From an uncultured Eubacteriales bacterium (GTDB lineage Bacteria; Bacillota; Clostridia; UBA1381; UMGS1253), in contig URQR01000061.1 of NCBI GenBank assembly GCA_900550065.1, forward strand, positions 1 through 10,392: 10,392 nucleotides of DNA. Reading direction: 5' to 3'. Below are positions 1-6,110 of this stretch, one piece after another (within the stretch, counting starts at the first letter, position 1; each line of letters begins with the position of its first letter). The translations under genes and the position numbers were made by a program. The notes under the pieces are model-generated. The model had not been told where the DNA came from, ran no database searches, and saw nothing but the letters and a program-made list of their open reading frames with translations.

Positions 1-783
1 TTGGCGAAAGCCGGGCGTGCTATGGAGCGGTCGGACTATATAGAGGCGGCGCGCCGTGCTGCTGAATTTCTTGAAAAAAATCTAATGGAATCGAATGGAA
101 GGCTCTTGGTGCGCTGGCGGGACGGCGAAGCGGCGGGAGAGGGAAAGGTAGACGACTATGCCTTTACCGCGTGGGGCCTAATGGAGCTGTATCAATCTAC
201 TTTGGATTTGAGATATTTGGAGTTGACTGTCCGGCTGATGGAAATTATGACAGAACAGTTTTGGGATTCGAATGACGGCGGCTTTTATATCTATGCGGCG
301 GACGGCGAAGCGCTGATTCCCCGCCCGAAAGAAGTGTACGACGGCGCAATCCCGTCCGGAAATTCCGTTGCCGCAATGGTTCTAAACTGGCTTTTTGAGA
401 GCACGGGGGAAATAAAGTGGGAGCGGCTTACACAAAAACAGTTTGCCTACCTTGCTGGAGAAATTCAGAATTATCCGGCCGGATACTGTTTTGCTCTGCT
501 TGCGATGCTGCGCCGTTTGACTCCTTCGCAGCAATTAGTAATTTGCACAGCAGAGGATAACTTTTGTGTTTCTGAATTTGCAAAGTATGTAAAGGGCGAC
601 AATATAACAATTTTGTTAAAAACGCAGAAAAATAGTAAAAAGTTAGATCAGCTTGCGCCGTTTATCAAGCCGTATCCCATCCCGCAGAGCGGAACCATAT
701 ATTATTTGTGCAAAAATGGAGCGTGCAGCGCACCTGTGACAGACATAGAATCGCTGCGCAGGCGATTGGCTGATGAAAACTAA
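1..783 (+). CDS. C-terminal part of YyaL/DUF255 thioredoxin-domain protein (5' end outside window)
   Basis: This is the C-terminal ~260 residues of a YyaL-like protein (DUF255 / spermatogenesis-associated protein 20 family). Full members run roughly 600-700 residues, with an N-terminal thioredoxin-like domain followed by an (alpha/alpha)6-barrel resembling N-acylglucosamine 2-epimerase. Visible family hallmarks are the AKAGR helix at the left edge, KVDDYAFTAWGL near residues 50-60, the WDSNDGGFY stretch near 88-96, and RPKEVYDGAIPSGNS near 108-122. The thioredoxin part is missing because the frame is open to the window edge; the TTG at base 1 is an internal codon, not a start. The role of the family is poorly defined. 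The gene ends at TAA 781-783 with no clear terminator. Family assignment is fairly secure; function is not. Confidence 0.85.
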   Translation: MAKAGRAMERSDYIEAARRAAEFLEKNLMESNGRLLVRWRDGEAAGEGKVDDYAFTAWGLMELYQSTLDLRYLELTVRLMEIMTEQFWDSNDGGFYIYAADGEALIPRPKEVYDGAIPSGNSVAAMVLNWLFESTGEIKWERLTQKQFAYLAGEIQNYPAGYCFALLAMLRRLTPSQQLVICTAEDNFCVSEFAKYVKGDNITILLKTQKNSKKLDQLAPFIKPYPIPQSGTIYYLCKNGACSAPVTDIESLRRRLADEN

Positions 784-833
784 AAGCGGTGTTACAAAAA
801 TAGGCTTACAATTACTCAAACTTACTGCAAAAC

Positions 834-1619
834 TTGCCTACCTTTTTATATGGTGAAATCGTTACCGAATCCACCCAGACAACCTACGCTATCTGCCATC
901 CTATTAGGGAAAAGGAACGGCCCGAATACAGCGTTCATATTCAAAAACCCTTGTTTGACAACCATAAGGCCAAAGACGACAAAATTTCTTTTAATTTACT
1001 CCACAAAGAATGTGGCAGCCGGATTCAGCAAAAGCGTGTCTGCCCCGTCTGTGGCAAGGAAGTATCAAATGATGATCTGGTGAAGGGCTACGAATACGAA
1101 AAAGGCAAATACGTCACGTTTACGGACGATGACTTTGAAAAAATCAAAACCGAAAAAGATAAGACCATTCACATTCTGCAATTCACTGATTTAGAAAATA
1201 TTAACCCTATCTACTTTGAAAAGTCCTATTACGCCATCCCCGACGCTGGTGGCGAGAAGGCGTTTGAGCTGCTGCGTACTGCTATGCTTGACGAGAATAA
1301 GGTCGCCATCGCCAAGACAGTCATCGGCAACGCGGCGACAAGCAGTGAAACGCTCCTTGCCCTCGTACCGACAAGTCAAGGGATTTTAATTGAAACACTC
1401 TTTTACGAATCCGAGGTCAAGCCCCTGCCGAAAAACTATGCCAAGCCTGCTGTCGTCGAAACCGAGCTTACTATGGCAAAGACTATGATTTCAGCGATGG
1501 ACAAGCCATTTGAAATATCCGCCTATCATAACGAATATATTGAGCGGCAGCAAGCGGCAATCCAGCAGAAAATTGCAGGGCAGGAAATCGTCGTAGTGCA
1601 GCCGCGTTTAACTCATTGA
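834..1619 (+). CDS. ku: Ku-family DNA end-binding protein, N-terminus abnormal (probably 5'-truncated)
   Basis: Bacterial Ku binds double-strand break ends and recruits LigD for non-homologous end joining. From about residue 50 onward the match is clear: ISFNLLHKECGSRI, a zinc-knuckle-like C60...CPVCG (70-74), GYEYEKGKYV (86-94), FEKSYYAIPD (128-137), and the C-terminal NEYIERQ and IAGQEIVV segments. What is wrong is the start. The conserved first strand (W-x-G-x-ISFGLVxIPVxLY in the family) is absent in all three forward frames, replaced by about 45 unrecognised residues. No ATG or GTG precedes the Ku homology in frame. The TTG at 834 has no Shine-Dalgarno; a TTG near 951 is equally unsupported. 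The ligase begins one base after the stop, so the two are coupled. It may be a decayed gene or a Ku fused to unfamiliar N-terminal sequence. Confidence 0.8.
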   Translation: MPTFLYGEIVTESTQTTYAICHPIREKERPEYSVHIQKPLFDNHKAKDDKISFNLLHKECGSRIQQKRVCPVCGKEVSNDDLVKGYEYEKGKYVTFTDDDFEKIKTEKDKTIHILQFTDLENINPIYFEKSYYAIPDAGGEKAFELLRTAMLDENKVAIAKTVIGNAATSSETLLALVPTSQGILIETLFYESEVKPLPKNYAKPAVVETELTMAKTMISAMDKPFEISAYHNEYIERQQAAIQQKIAGQEIVVVQPRLTH

Positions 1620-1620
1620 T

Positions 1621-2328
1621 ATGGATATTTTTGAGGAAAAGAATAGTAAGCCCATGCTGATAGCCGAGAATGTCGCACCGTTTGACAGCCCCGATTGGCT
1701 CTATGAGCTGAAGGGCGACGGCGTGCGGGCCGTAGCGTATCTGGACAAGGACGGGCTTGAGTTGCGTAATAAGCGAAACTTTACGCTAACCCACCTGTTT
1801 CCAGAACTTACACAAGTTCATATGCAGGCCAAAGACCGATGTATTCTTGACTGTGAGCTGGTTGTGCTGCGCGGTGGAAAGACCAGTTTTGAGGACATAC
1901 AATCGCGCGTTATCACAACGGACACGTTTAAGGCGAAAATTAAGGCCGGACAATATCCGGCGAGTCTGATCGCGTTTGACATCCTTTATGGTGGCGGCAA
2001 GCAGTTTACCAGCCTGCCGCTTTTGGAACGAAAGGAAATTTTGCGAAAAACAGTGACCGACAGCCAGCGTTTAGCGGTTGCACCGTATATCATGGAACGG
2101 GGAATTGATTTTTTTGAGTTGGTAAAAGGAAAAGGGATGGAAGGGATTGTTGGTAAAAAGATCGACAGCAAATACTATTTTGGAAAAGAAACAAAGGACT
2201 GGAAAAAAATAAAGGCATTACAGGACGATGATTTTGTAGTGCTGGGTTATATCCGTAAAGATAAGGGAATGACGAGTATTGTTTTAGGTCAGTATGGCAA
2301 GAGTGGCAACGGGGGCGGGAACAAGTGA
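1621..2328 (+). CDS. ligD: LigD-type ATP-dependent DNA ligase, adenylation domain with truncated OB domain
   Basis: Stand-alone ligase module of the NHEJ enzyme LigD, which would seal breaks held by Ku using ATP. The nucleotidyltransferase motifs are present in order: motif I ELKGDGVR with the adenylated Lys31, DCELVVL near 77-83, IAFDILYGG (motif III) near 117-125, EGIVGKK (motif IV) at 174-180, and DWKKIK (motif V) near 193-198. The OB domain starts normally (DDDFVVLGYI, then MTSIVLGQY) but stops after a Gly/Asn-rich tail, GKSGNGGGNK. At 235 residues it is short by most of the OB fold, and the other two frames downstream do not restore it. There are no polymerase or phosphoesterase domains. 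It starts one base after Ku and its stop overlaps the next start, so it sits in a tight operon. Self-adenylation looks possible; full ligation is doubtful. Confidence 0.85.
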   Translation: MDIFEEKNSKPMLIAENVAPFDSPDWLYELKGDGVRAVAYLDKDGLELRNKRNFTLTHLFPELTQVHMQAKDRCILDCELVVLRGGKTSFEDIQSRVITTDTFKAKIKAGQYPASLIAFDILYGGGKQFTSLPLLERKEILRKTVTDSQRLAVAPYIMERGIDFFELVKGKGMEGIVGKKIDSKYYFGKETKDWKKIKALQDDDFVVLGYIRKDKGMTSIVLGQYGKSGNGGGNK

Positions 2329-2486
2329 AAAAAGAAGTTTGTAAACATTGCGGGGCAGAATTGAAAGAATATTCTAAGGTAAAGGCAATGCAAGCACAGG
2401 ACGGAAGTATTGCCGCTTTGGAAAAAGAGTATTATTGTAAAGAATGTAACCAACTGCTTCGTAGGGAACGAATTGAACGGCAATAA
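2325..2486 (+). CDS. 53-residue zinc-ribbon protein coupled to the ligase
   Basis: A short gene starting at GTG 2325, whose last two bases are the first two of the ligase TGA. A G-rich Shine-Dalgarno-like run (GGGGGCGGG, 2311-2319) lies six bases upstream. The protein has two CxxC pairs, CKHC at residues 6-9 and CKEC at 41-44, separated by a charged linker, the geometry of a treble-clef or zinc-ribbon fold. It ends in a basic tail (RRERIERQ). I do not recognise the family. Its position after ku and ligD suggests a DNA-binding or ligase-accessory role, but that is inference only. It could alternatively be the remnant of a larger zinc-ribbon protein joined to the ligase by rearrangement. The frame remains open upstream into ligase sequence without resembling an OB fold. 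Confidence 0.6.
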   Translation: MKKEVCKHCGAELKEYSKVKAMQAQDGSIAALEKEYYCKECNQLLRRERIERQ

Positions 2487-2526
2487 ATATCAAACCACCT
2501 GCTGCATAAGCGGCGGCACTTGCTCC

Positions 2527-2550
2527 AAACACAACATATCTTCCGCACAT
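2527..2550 (-). pseudogene. 5' remnant of SRAP (YedK/HMCES-like) gene
   Basis: The minus strand has ATG at 2550 preceded by GGAGG with an eight-base spacer, that site lying inside the last codons of the upstream DUF6504-like gene. The first eight residues, MCGRYVVF, match the invariant start of SRAP proteins, in which Cys2 (exposed after Met removal) forms a protective crosslink to abasic sites in single-stranded DNA. After this the frame stays open to a stop at 2374-2376 (58 residues in all), but the rest is Ala/Gly-rich, does not look like SRAP, and runs antisense to the zinc-ribbon gene. The natural reading is that a SRAP gene was cut just after its start by the sequence carrying Ku and ligase. 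The evidence is short but position, Shine-Dalgarno and motif agree. Confidence 0.5.
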
Positions 2551-2553
2551 ATG

Positions 2554-2793
2554 TTATCCCTCCACAAACCAAGTGTTGCTCAAATCCTCAAACCACAAAT
2601 ATCGCTCTTTCCCATAAATCTGTACCGTATATCTTACACCCATTCCGCCAGCTTTCAAACTTGCGGCGCGGCGCACGTCAAGCACGCGGTCGATTTCGAA
2701 CCTGCGTCCGTCCTGCCACACCATCCAGAGCGGTGTGATTTGCCCCGCCGTATCGAAACGGGCGACGACTTCTACAACAATCTTTCCGGCCAT
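2554..2793 (-). CDS. Small DUF6504-like protein
   Basis: A 79-residue protein rich in beta-strand pattern: KIVVEVVARFDTAGQITP, WMVWQDGRRFEIDRVLDVR (residues ~23-41), then VRYTVQIYGKERYLWFED. The layout, a short strand-rich domain in which a W-x-G-R-R-(F/Y) motif is followed by a D-R-V-L-D-like stretch and then a Y-x-V...LWF segment, recalls DUF6504, a family often found beside Y-family polymerases and other repair genes; this match is from memory of the family. The start at 2793 has a GGAGG seven bases upstream. That Shine-Dalgarno is the 3' arm of a hairpin (2800-2830) separating it from the XRE gene. Downstream it is coupled to the SRAP remnant. Function unknown; a repair link is suggested by context only. 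Confidence 0.7.
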   Translation of the reverse strand: MAGKIVVEVVARFDTAGQITPLWMVWQDGRRFEIDRVLDVRRAASLKAGGMGVRYTVQIYGKERYLWFEDLSNTWFVEG

Positions 2794-2799
2794 GAAAAA

Positions 2800-2830
2800 A
2801 CCTCCATTGCCTTATTGTGGCTCTGGAGGT
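2800..2830 (-). promoter_or_regulatory. Hairpin with U-run overlapping the Shine-Dalgarno of the DUF6504-like gene
   Basis: Read on the minus strand, ACCTCCA (2830-2824) and TGGAGGT (2806-2800) form a 7-bp stem around a 17-base loop, followed at once by a run of six T and then the start ATG at 2793. The 3' arm is itself the Shine-Dalgarno. The element could act as a weak intrinsic terminator after the XRE gene, as a ribosome-site sequestering hairpin, or both. Confidence 0.4.
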
Positions 2831-2835
2831 CAATT

Positions 2836-3393
2836 TTATTCGTTCAATAACAGTTGCATTAACGCACGACAAATAAAATCAATTTTACGATGCATCGCGC
2901 TTCGGTCGTCCTCTACACACGCAAAGACATTTGTTATCGGTACATCGCCATTTACAACTGCGGCAGTTAAGCATCGAACCATTTCCGCGTAGGCCGCCAA
3001 AAGTTCTGCAATGTTCCCAGCAATCAAATCCTCCTTTTCTACCGTTTCATTCAGCAAAAAATTGTCCTGTAAAAGCGAGTTGAGTGCGGTTACCAATGTC
3101 TCCTGCTTCTGTTGCGGAAGCGTCTTGATTGCCGCGTCAAGCGTTTTAACCGACGCCATCCACGCCTGTCGGCTTTGTGGATTCTTTAAATTGGAAAAGC
3201 CAAAGAGATAGTCCGGCGTACAATCAAAAATCGCGCACATTTTTGACAGCATGTTGCCGTCGGGGGAGTTCTTGCCCGACTCGTAGCACACGATTGTCAT
3301 ACGGGCTACGCCTAATTCCTTGGCCAGTTTTTCCTGTGTAAACCCTTTCTCTTCGCGCAGGGCGCGAAGCCGCTGCGGCAGTATTTGGTTCAT
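2836..3393 (-). CDS. XRE-family helix-turn-helix transcriptional regulator
   Basis: A 185-residue regulator with a classic Cro/C1-type DNA-binding domain at the N-terminus: LPQRLRALREEKGFTQEKLAKELGVARMTIVCYESGK, then the stabilising helices ending TPDYLFGFS near residue 68. The remaining ~115 residues are mostly helical and carry no LexA-type peptidase motif. The ATG at 3393 is preferred because GAGGTG lies six bases upstream; the in-frame GTG at 3402 is part of that ribosome site. It is transcribed divergently from the MuF-lipase gene across a 196-bp AT-rich gap, and an extended -10 element precedes it. It probably controls itself and perhaps the divergent hydrolase operon, which is inference. 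It heads the minus-strand unit with the DUF6504-like gene and SRAP remnant. Confidence 0.9.
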   Translation of the reverse strand: MNQILPQRLRALREEKGFTQEKLAKELGVARMTIVCYESGKNSPDGNMLSKMCAIFDCTPDYLFGFSNLKNPQSRQAWMASVKTLDAAIKTLPQQKQETLVTALNSLLQDNFLLNETVEKEDLIAGNIAELLAAYAEMVRCLTAAVVNGDVPITNVFACVEDDRSAMHRKIDFICRALMQLLLNE

Positions 3394-3411
3394 ACGAATC
3401 ACCTCGAAAAT

Positions 3412-3420
3412 AGTATAGCA
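3412..3420 (-). promoter_or_regulatory. Extended -10 promoter for the XRE gene
   Basis: Minus-strand TGCTATACT forms an extended -10 (TGn plus TATACT), about 20 bases upstream of the XRE ATG. No good -35 is visible at the matching distance, which extended -10 promoters can tolerate. Confidence 0.45.
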
Positions 3421-3442
3421 TAGAATGATAGAAAAATCGATC

Positions 3443-3469
3443 TAAATATTTATTATGATTTTAAATATT
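3443..3469. repeat. Two direct copies of TAAATATT between divergent promoters
   Basis: TAAATATT occurs at 3443-3450 and 3462-3469, 19 bp apart (about two helical turns). The first copy lies in a perfect palindrome, TAAATATTTA. The second abuts the -35 of the forward promoter. They could be binding half-sites for the XRE regulator, but the AT-rich background makes chance plausible. Confidence 0.25.
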
Positions 3470-3496
3470 GATACATTGAAAGCTTCGTGGTAGAAT
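3468..3496 (+). promoter_or_regulatory. Sigma-A promoter for the MuF-lipase operon
   Basis: TTGATA at 3468-3473 and TAGAAT at 3491-3496 are separated by exactly 17 bases, each one mismatch from consensus. Transcription would start near 3503, leaving a leader of about 85 bases before the hydrolase gene. Confidence 0.6.
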
Positions 3497-3589
3497 TTTA
3501 CACAATAAAAATTCAATTATCAGGAAAATAATCGAAAACTATTGTAAAAAAGGGGAAAGTAGGCTATAGTGAGGGAGGATGAGGAAAAG

Positions 3590-4900
3590 ATGGAACAAGA
3601 AAAAGAGAGTAACTGGTTTTTAAATGGATTGTATCGGTCGGTATACGAACCCGATACTGCACTTCCCAATCTGTTTCCCCCATTTGGCGATAACCGCGAT
3701 AGAGCAACGATGGAACGTGTACGGCTAGACAGCACGAATCCCTTTATTCTTCAACCAAATCAATATCATGCTTACAAAAACATCCAACAATGGTTAGAAA
3801 ATGATTGGAATGAAAAATTGAAGTATATCTATCATACAAGTTCTTACGCGGAACTTTCTGATGCGTATCAAACATTTCAGAAAGAATTTGATGCGTTTCT
3901 GAATGACCCGATAGGGAATCAAGATTTCTTAAACAAACTGGCACGACGTGGAAGCGAGGAGAAAACAGAAAATTCCCGCTATGTTCTTTGGCTTGCAGAA
4001 GATGATGACAAACGGTGCAAGACTTGTGGCAATTATCATGGAAAACTTTTTGATATTATCCGTGAGCCGGAAAGGCATCCCAATTGTCGATGTAAAAAAA
4101 TTTATTTTGAAAGCGTCCGAACCGAGAAGCATTATCTGGTTGTTATATTTTCCGGCATTAATACGAAAAAAGGAAGCGGCTATATTACAGCATTAGGAGA
4201 AGAATTAAAAAAACAATTAGGCGGGGAAAAAGGGAACAATACTGTTGATTATCTAACAATCGCATCATATGATGATACGGATGATAATATTAAATTCAAT
4301 GATGATACGATTTGGGATTCTCTACAGGTTTACCGCCGAGCCTATGGCTATGCTTCGATTTCCCCATGGGTATTTGCCAACCAGATTATTAACGAATGTA
4401 GTGGTACAACACGTTATCGTAATAATGGTATTAAATATGCTGATGGCTTTACTTATGACTATGTAATTTTCGTAGGGCACAGCGGTGGCGGAGTGATGGC
4501 AACGCGCGTGGCAGAAACGCTTAACCAGATTGGCAAAGGGCCATATGTGAATAAGATTATACGCATCGGTTCGCCGGAACTGAATGTGGATTCCGAAACT
4601 TATCAAGACCGTACGTTGGATTTGATTATGCCGGGTGACCCGATACCGCTTCTTCATTTTAAACGAGATAAAAAGGATGTACAAGTACCAAATATCTATT
4701 TAAAGGATATGGAATACAAGACAGTCAATCCAATTGAAATACATAGTGCCTATTTTGACCATGTGTGTACACCCGCATGTATGTATGGGTGTATTAATAT
4801 TGATAAGAAAAAGGGTAACGTTTATGATACAAGAAGGTATGATGACACGCCTACAAACATGGAACGGACAGTAGAAGCAATCGTAAATAATGTTGATTGA
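3590..4900 (+). CDS. MuF-like Cys motif fused to lipase-like alpha/beta hydrolase (candidate effector)
   Basis: Numbering is from the alternative GTG at 3569 (443 residues); the ATG at 3590 is preferred (436 residues) because GGAGG and GAGG precede it. Residues ~138-180 read like the C-terminal motif of phage MuF/SPP1-gp7 minor head proteins: YVLWLAEDDDKRCKTC (CxxC at 150/153), G-K-LF, then HPNCRCK (His170, Cys173, Cys175). From ~187 a lipase-like domain follows, with strand YLVVIFSG, nucleophile elbow GHSGGG (Ser305), GSPELN at 334-339, acid candidate Asp357 in MPGDPIPLL, and His392 in EIHSAYF, giving a plausible Ser-Asp-His triad. No signal peptide or membrane segment is visible. Base composition is clearly more AT-rich than dinB, suggesting transfer. 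The next gene overlaps or abuts its stop. MuF-toxin fusions are known in temperate phages, but no other phage gene is nearby. Substrate unknown. Confidence 0.75.
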   Translation: MEQEKESNWFLNGLYRSVYEPDTALPNLFPPFGDNRDRATMERVRLDSTNPFILQPNQYHAYKNIQQWLENDWNEKLKYIYHTSSYAELSDAYQTFQKEFDAFLNDPIGNQDFLNKLARRGSEEKTENSRYVLWLAEDDDKRCKTCGNYHGKLFDIIREPERHPNCRCKKIYFESVRTEKHYLVVIFSGINTKKGSGYITALGEELKKQLGGEKGNNTVDYLTIASYDDTDDNIKFNDDTIWDSLQVYRRAYGYASISPWVFANQIINECSGTTRYRNNGIKYADGFTYDYVIFVGHSGGGVMATRVAETLNQIGKGPYVNKIIRIGSPELNVDSETYQDRTLDLIMPGDPIPLLHFKRDKKDVQVPNIYLKDMEYKTVNPIEIHSAYFDHVCTPACMYGCINIDKKKGNVYDTRRYDDTPTNMERTVEAIVNNVD

Positions 4901-4910
4901 GGTGTTTTTT

Positions 4911-6080
4911 ATGGACGAACTATCCGCTATGCTAATGTTACTCCTATCTGTTTTTGTGGCGCCGGCCCTGCTTTTGGCTTATTGTGTACTCACCTGCTAT
5001 TTTTTATTTAAACGGCAGCCGCGTCAGCACGACGCCAAAGGGAAATGGATTTTGGCGCTTACGGTATGTTTGTTTTACCTAATATTAACGATTTGCTTCT
5101 ATTTATATAATAATCATTGGAGGCAGCTCTACTCTGCACAGCCGAGCGGCGGGTATAGCGGGACAGGCTTAAGTATTAGCCAGCTTCCTCTACTGTTTTA
5201 TCTTGTTTTAACTTTGCCAATCATACTTGTTCCGGCAATGTGGGTACTGATTGCCAAGAAAAAGAAACATTTGCTAAAAAACCTGTTTGTCTATGTGTGG
5301 ATTGGCGTATTTGCTGGGTTTATTTGCATGAACGCCTATGAGAATTATGAGTTGATTATGGGCGATAAGTATATCATTGAGTACATCAAAAAAGCAGATG
5401 ATACGTTCAGTTTAGACCGCGCCAAGCAGCTCACACACGACCCGAACCTGAAAACTTCGGACGGCGCCTCCCTCTTGGTTTTGGCGCTCAAATATGAAAA
5501 GTATGACTATGCAGACTACCTCATCAGTCAGGGTGTAGACGTAAATTTTTACGATACATGGAGGGACTGGATTCTCAAACAGCCATATTACCTTTCAAAT
5601 GAAATGAAGCAATACATAAAAAGCCGTGGCTTTCCGGGCTTTGACTTTACAGCGCGGCGGCTTAGCTTGGAGGAAGCAAAAGCCAGAACCGACACGCCCC
5701 TCACATTCATTCGCGATATTACACCGGAAAACCTTTGGGAAGAGGCCGGCGCGCAGCTTTTTGTCGCAGAACGCGCAGGAAAAGAAATTCTGTATTTTAT
5801 TGCCGATAACGGCTACACCCAAAGTCCGATTGAAATTGCGCCGAGCCAGCTTATTTCCATATGTGCGCAGACTGCCCCGGCAGAGTGTACGATGGTATAT
5901 TATCTGGCAAAGACGGATTTCGGATATGTGGCAAGCAACGCGCTGCAATTTTACAGGAATGCAGAAGTATATCTTGATACGGATGAGGTTTTACATTCTG
6001 CTGACGTTACCTTGTCGCGCGGCGAGGACGGAATGGTGTATCTGCGCAGCGAGGAGAAGCGGCTAATTTTGGAACCGTAA
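4911..6080 (+). CDS. Four-helix membrane protein with ankyrin-like repeats (candidate immunity protein)
   Basis: A 389-residue protein from ATG 4911, chosen because GAGGTG lies six bases upstream; an in-frame ATG at 4890 inside the previous gene has no ribosome site. Four hydrophobic segments are visible at about residues 8-33, 46-67, 91-115 and 123-140. A region near 165-240 resembles ankyrin repeats: DGASLLVLALKYEKYDYADYL then SQGVDVNFYD, the usual helix-turn-helix and G-x-D-V-N turn, with a second degenerate repeat. The last ~140 residues are soluble, strand-rich and unrecognised. Its Shine-Dalgarno starts inside the hydrolase stop region, so the two are probably coupled. Ankyrin or membrane proteins serve as immunity partners for some lipase effectors, which makes that role attractive here, but it is inference. 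It might instead anchor or export the hydrolase. Confidence 0.7.
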   Translation: MDELSAMLMLLLSVFVAPALLLAYCVLTCYFLFKRQPRQHDAKGKWILALTVCLFYLILTICFYLYNNHWRQLYSAQPSGGYSGTGLSISQLPLLFYLVLTLPIILVPAMWVLIAKKKKHLLKNLFVYVWIGVFAGFICMNAYENYELIMGDKYIIEYIKKADDTFSLDRAKQLTHDPNLKTSDGASLLVLALKYEKYDYADYLISQGVDVNFYDTWRDWILKQPYYLSNEMKQYIKSRGFPGFDFTARRLSLEEAKARTDTPLTFIRDITPENLWEEAGAQLFVAERAGKEILYFIADNGYTQSPIEIAPSQLISICAQTAPAECTMVYYLAKTDFGYVASNALQFYRNAEVYLDTDEVLHSADVTLSRGEDGMVYLRSEEKRLILEP

Positions 6081-6110
6081 GGCGGGGCATGTGCCCCGCC
6101 TTGTTTATTT
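6081..6110 (+). terminator. Rho-independent terminator of the hydrolase operon
   Basis: GGCGGGGCA and TGCCCCGCC form a nearly uninterrupted 8-9 bp GC-rich stem (6081-6100) immediately after the stop at 6080, followed by TTGTTTATTT. On the minus strand, after dinB, the same hairpin lacks a T-run, so it serves the plus strand best, though it may slow both convergent transcripts. Confidence 0.75.

Noticed and set aside
850..1083. Plus-strand ORF of 77 residues overlapping Ku.
   Set aside because: It is a frame shadow of Ku. I checked it as a possible frameshifted Ku N-terminus and found no ISFGLV-type sequence.
2410..2850. Plus-strand 146-residue ORF spanning the zinc-ribbon end and the minus-strand small gene.
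   Set aside because: Composition is shadow-like, no ribosome site, and it is antisense to the better supported DUF6504-like gene with its own GGAGG.
5626..6066. Plus-strand 146-residue ORF inside the membrane protein gene.
   Set aside because: Arg- and Cys-rich shadow frame with no promoter or ribosome site.
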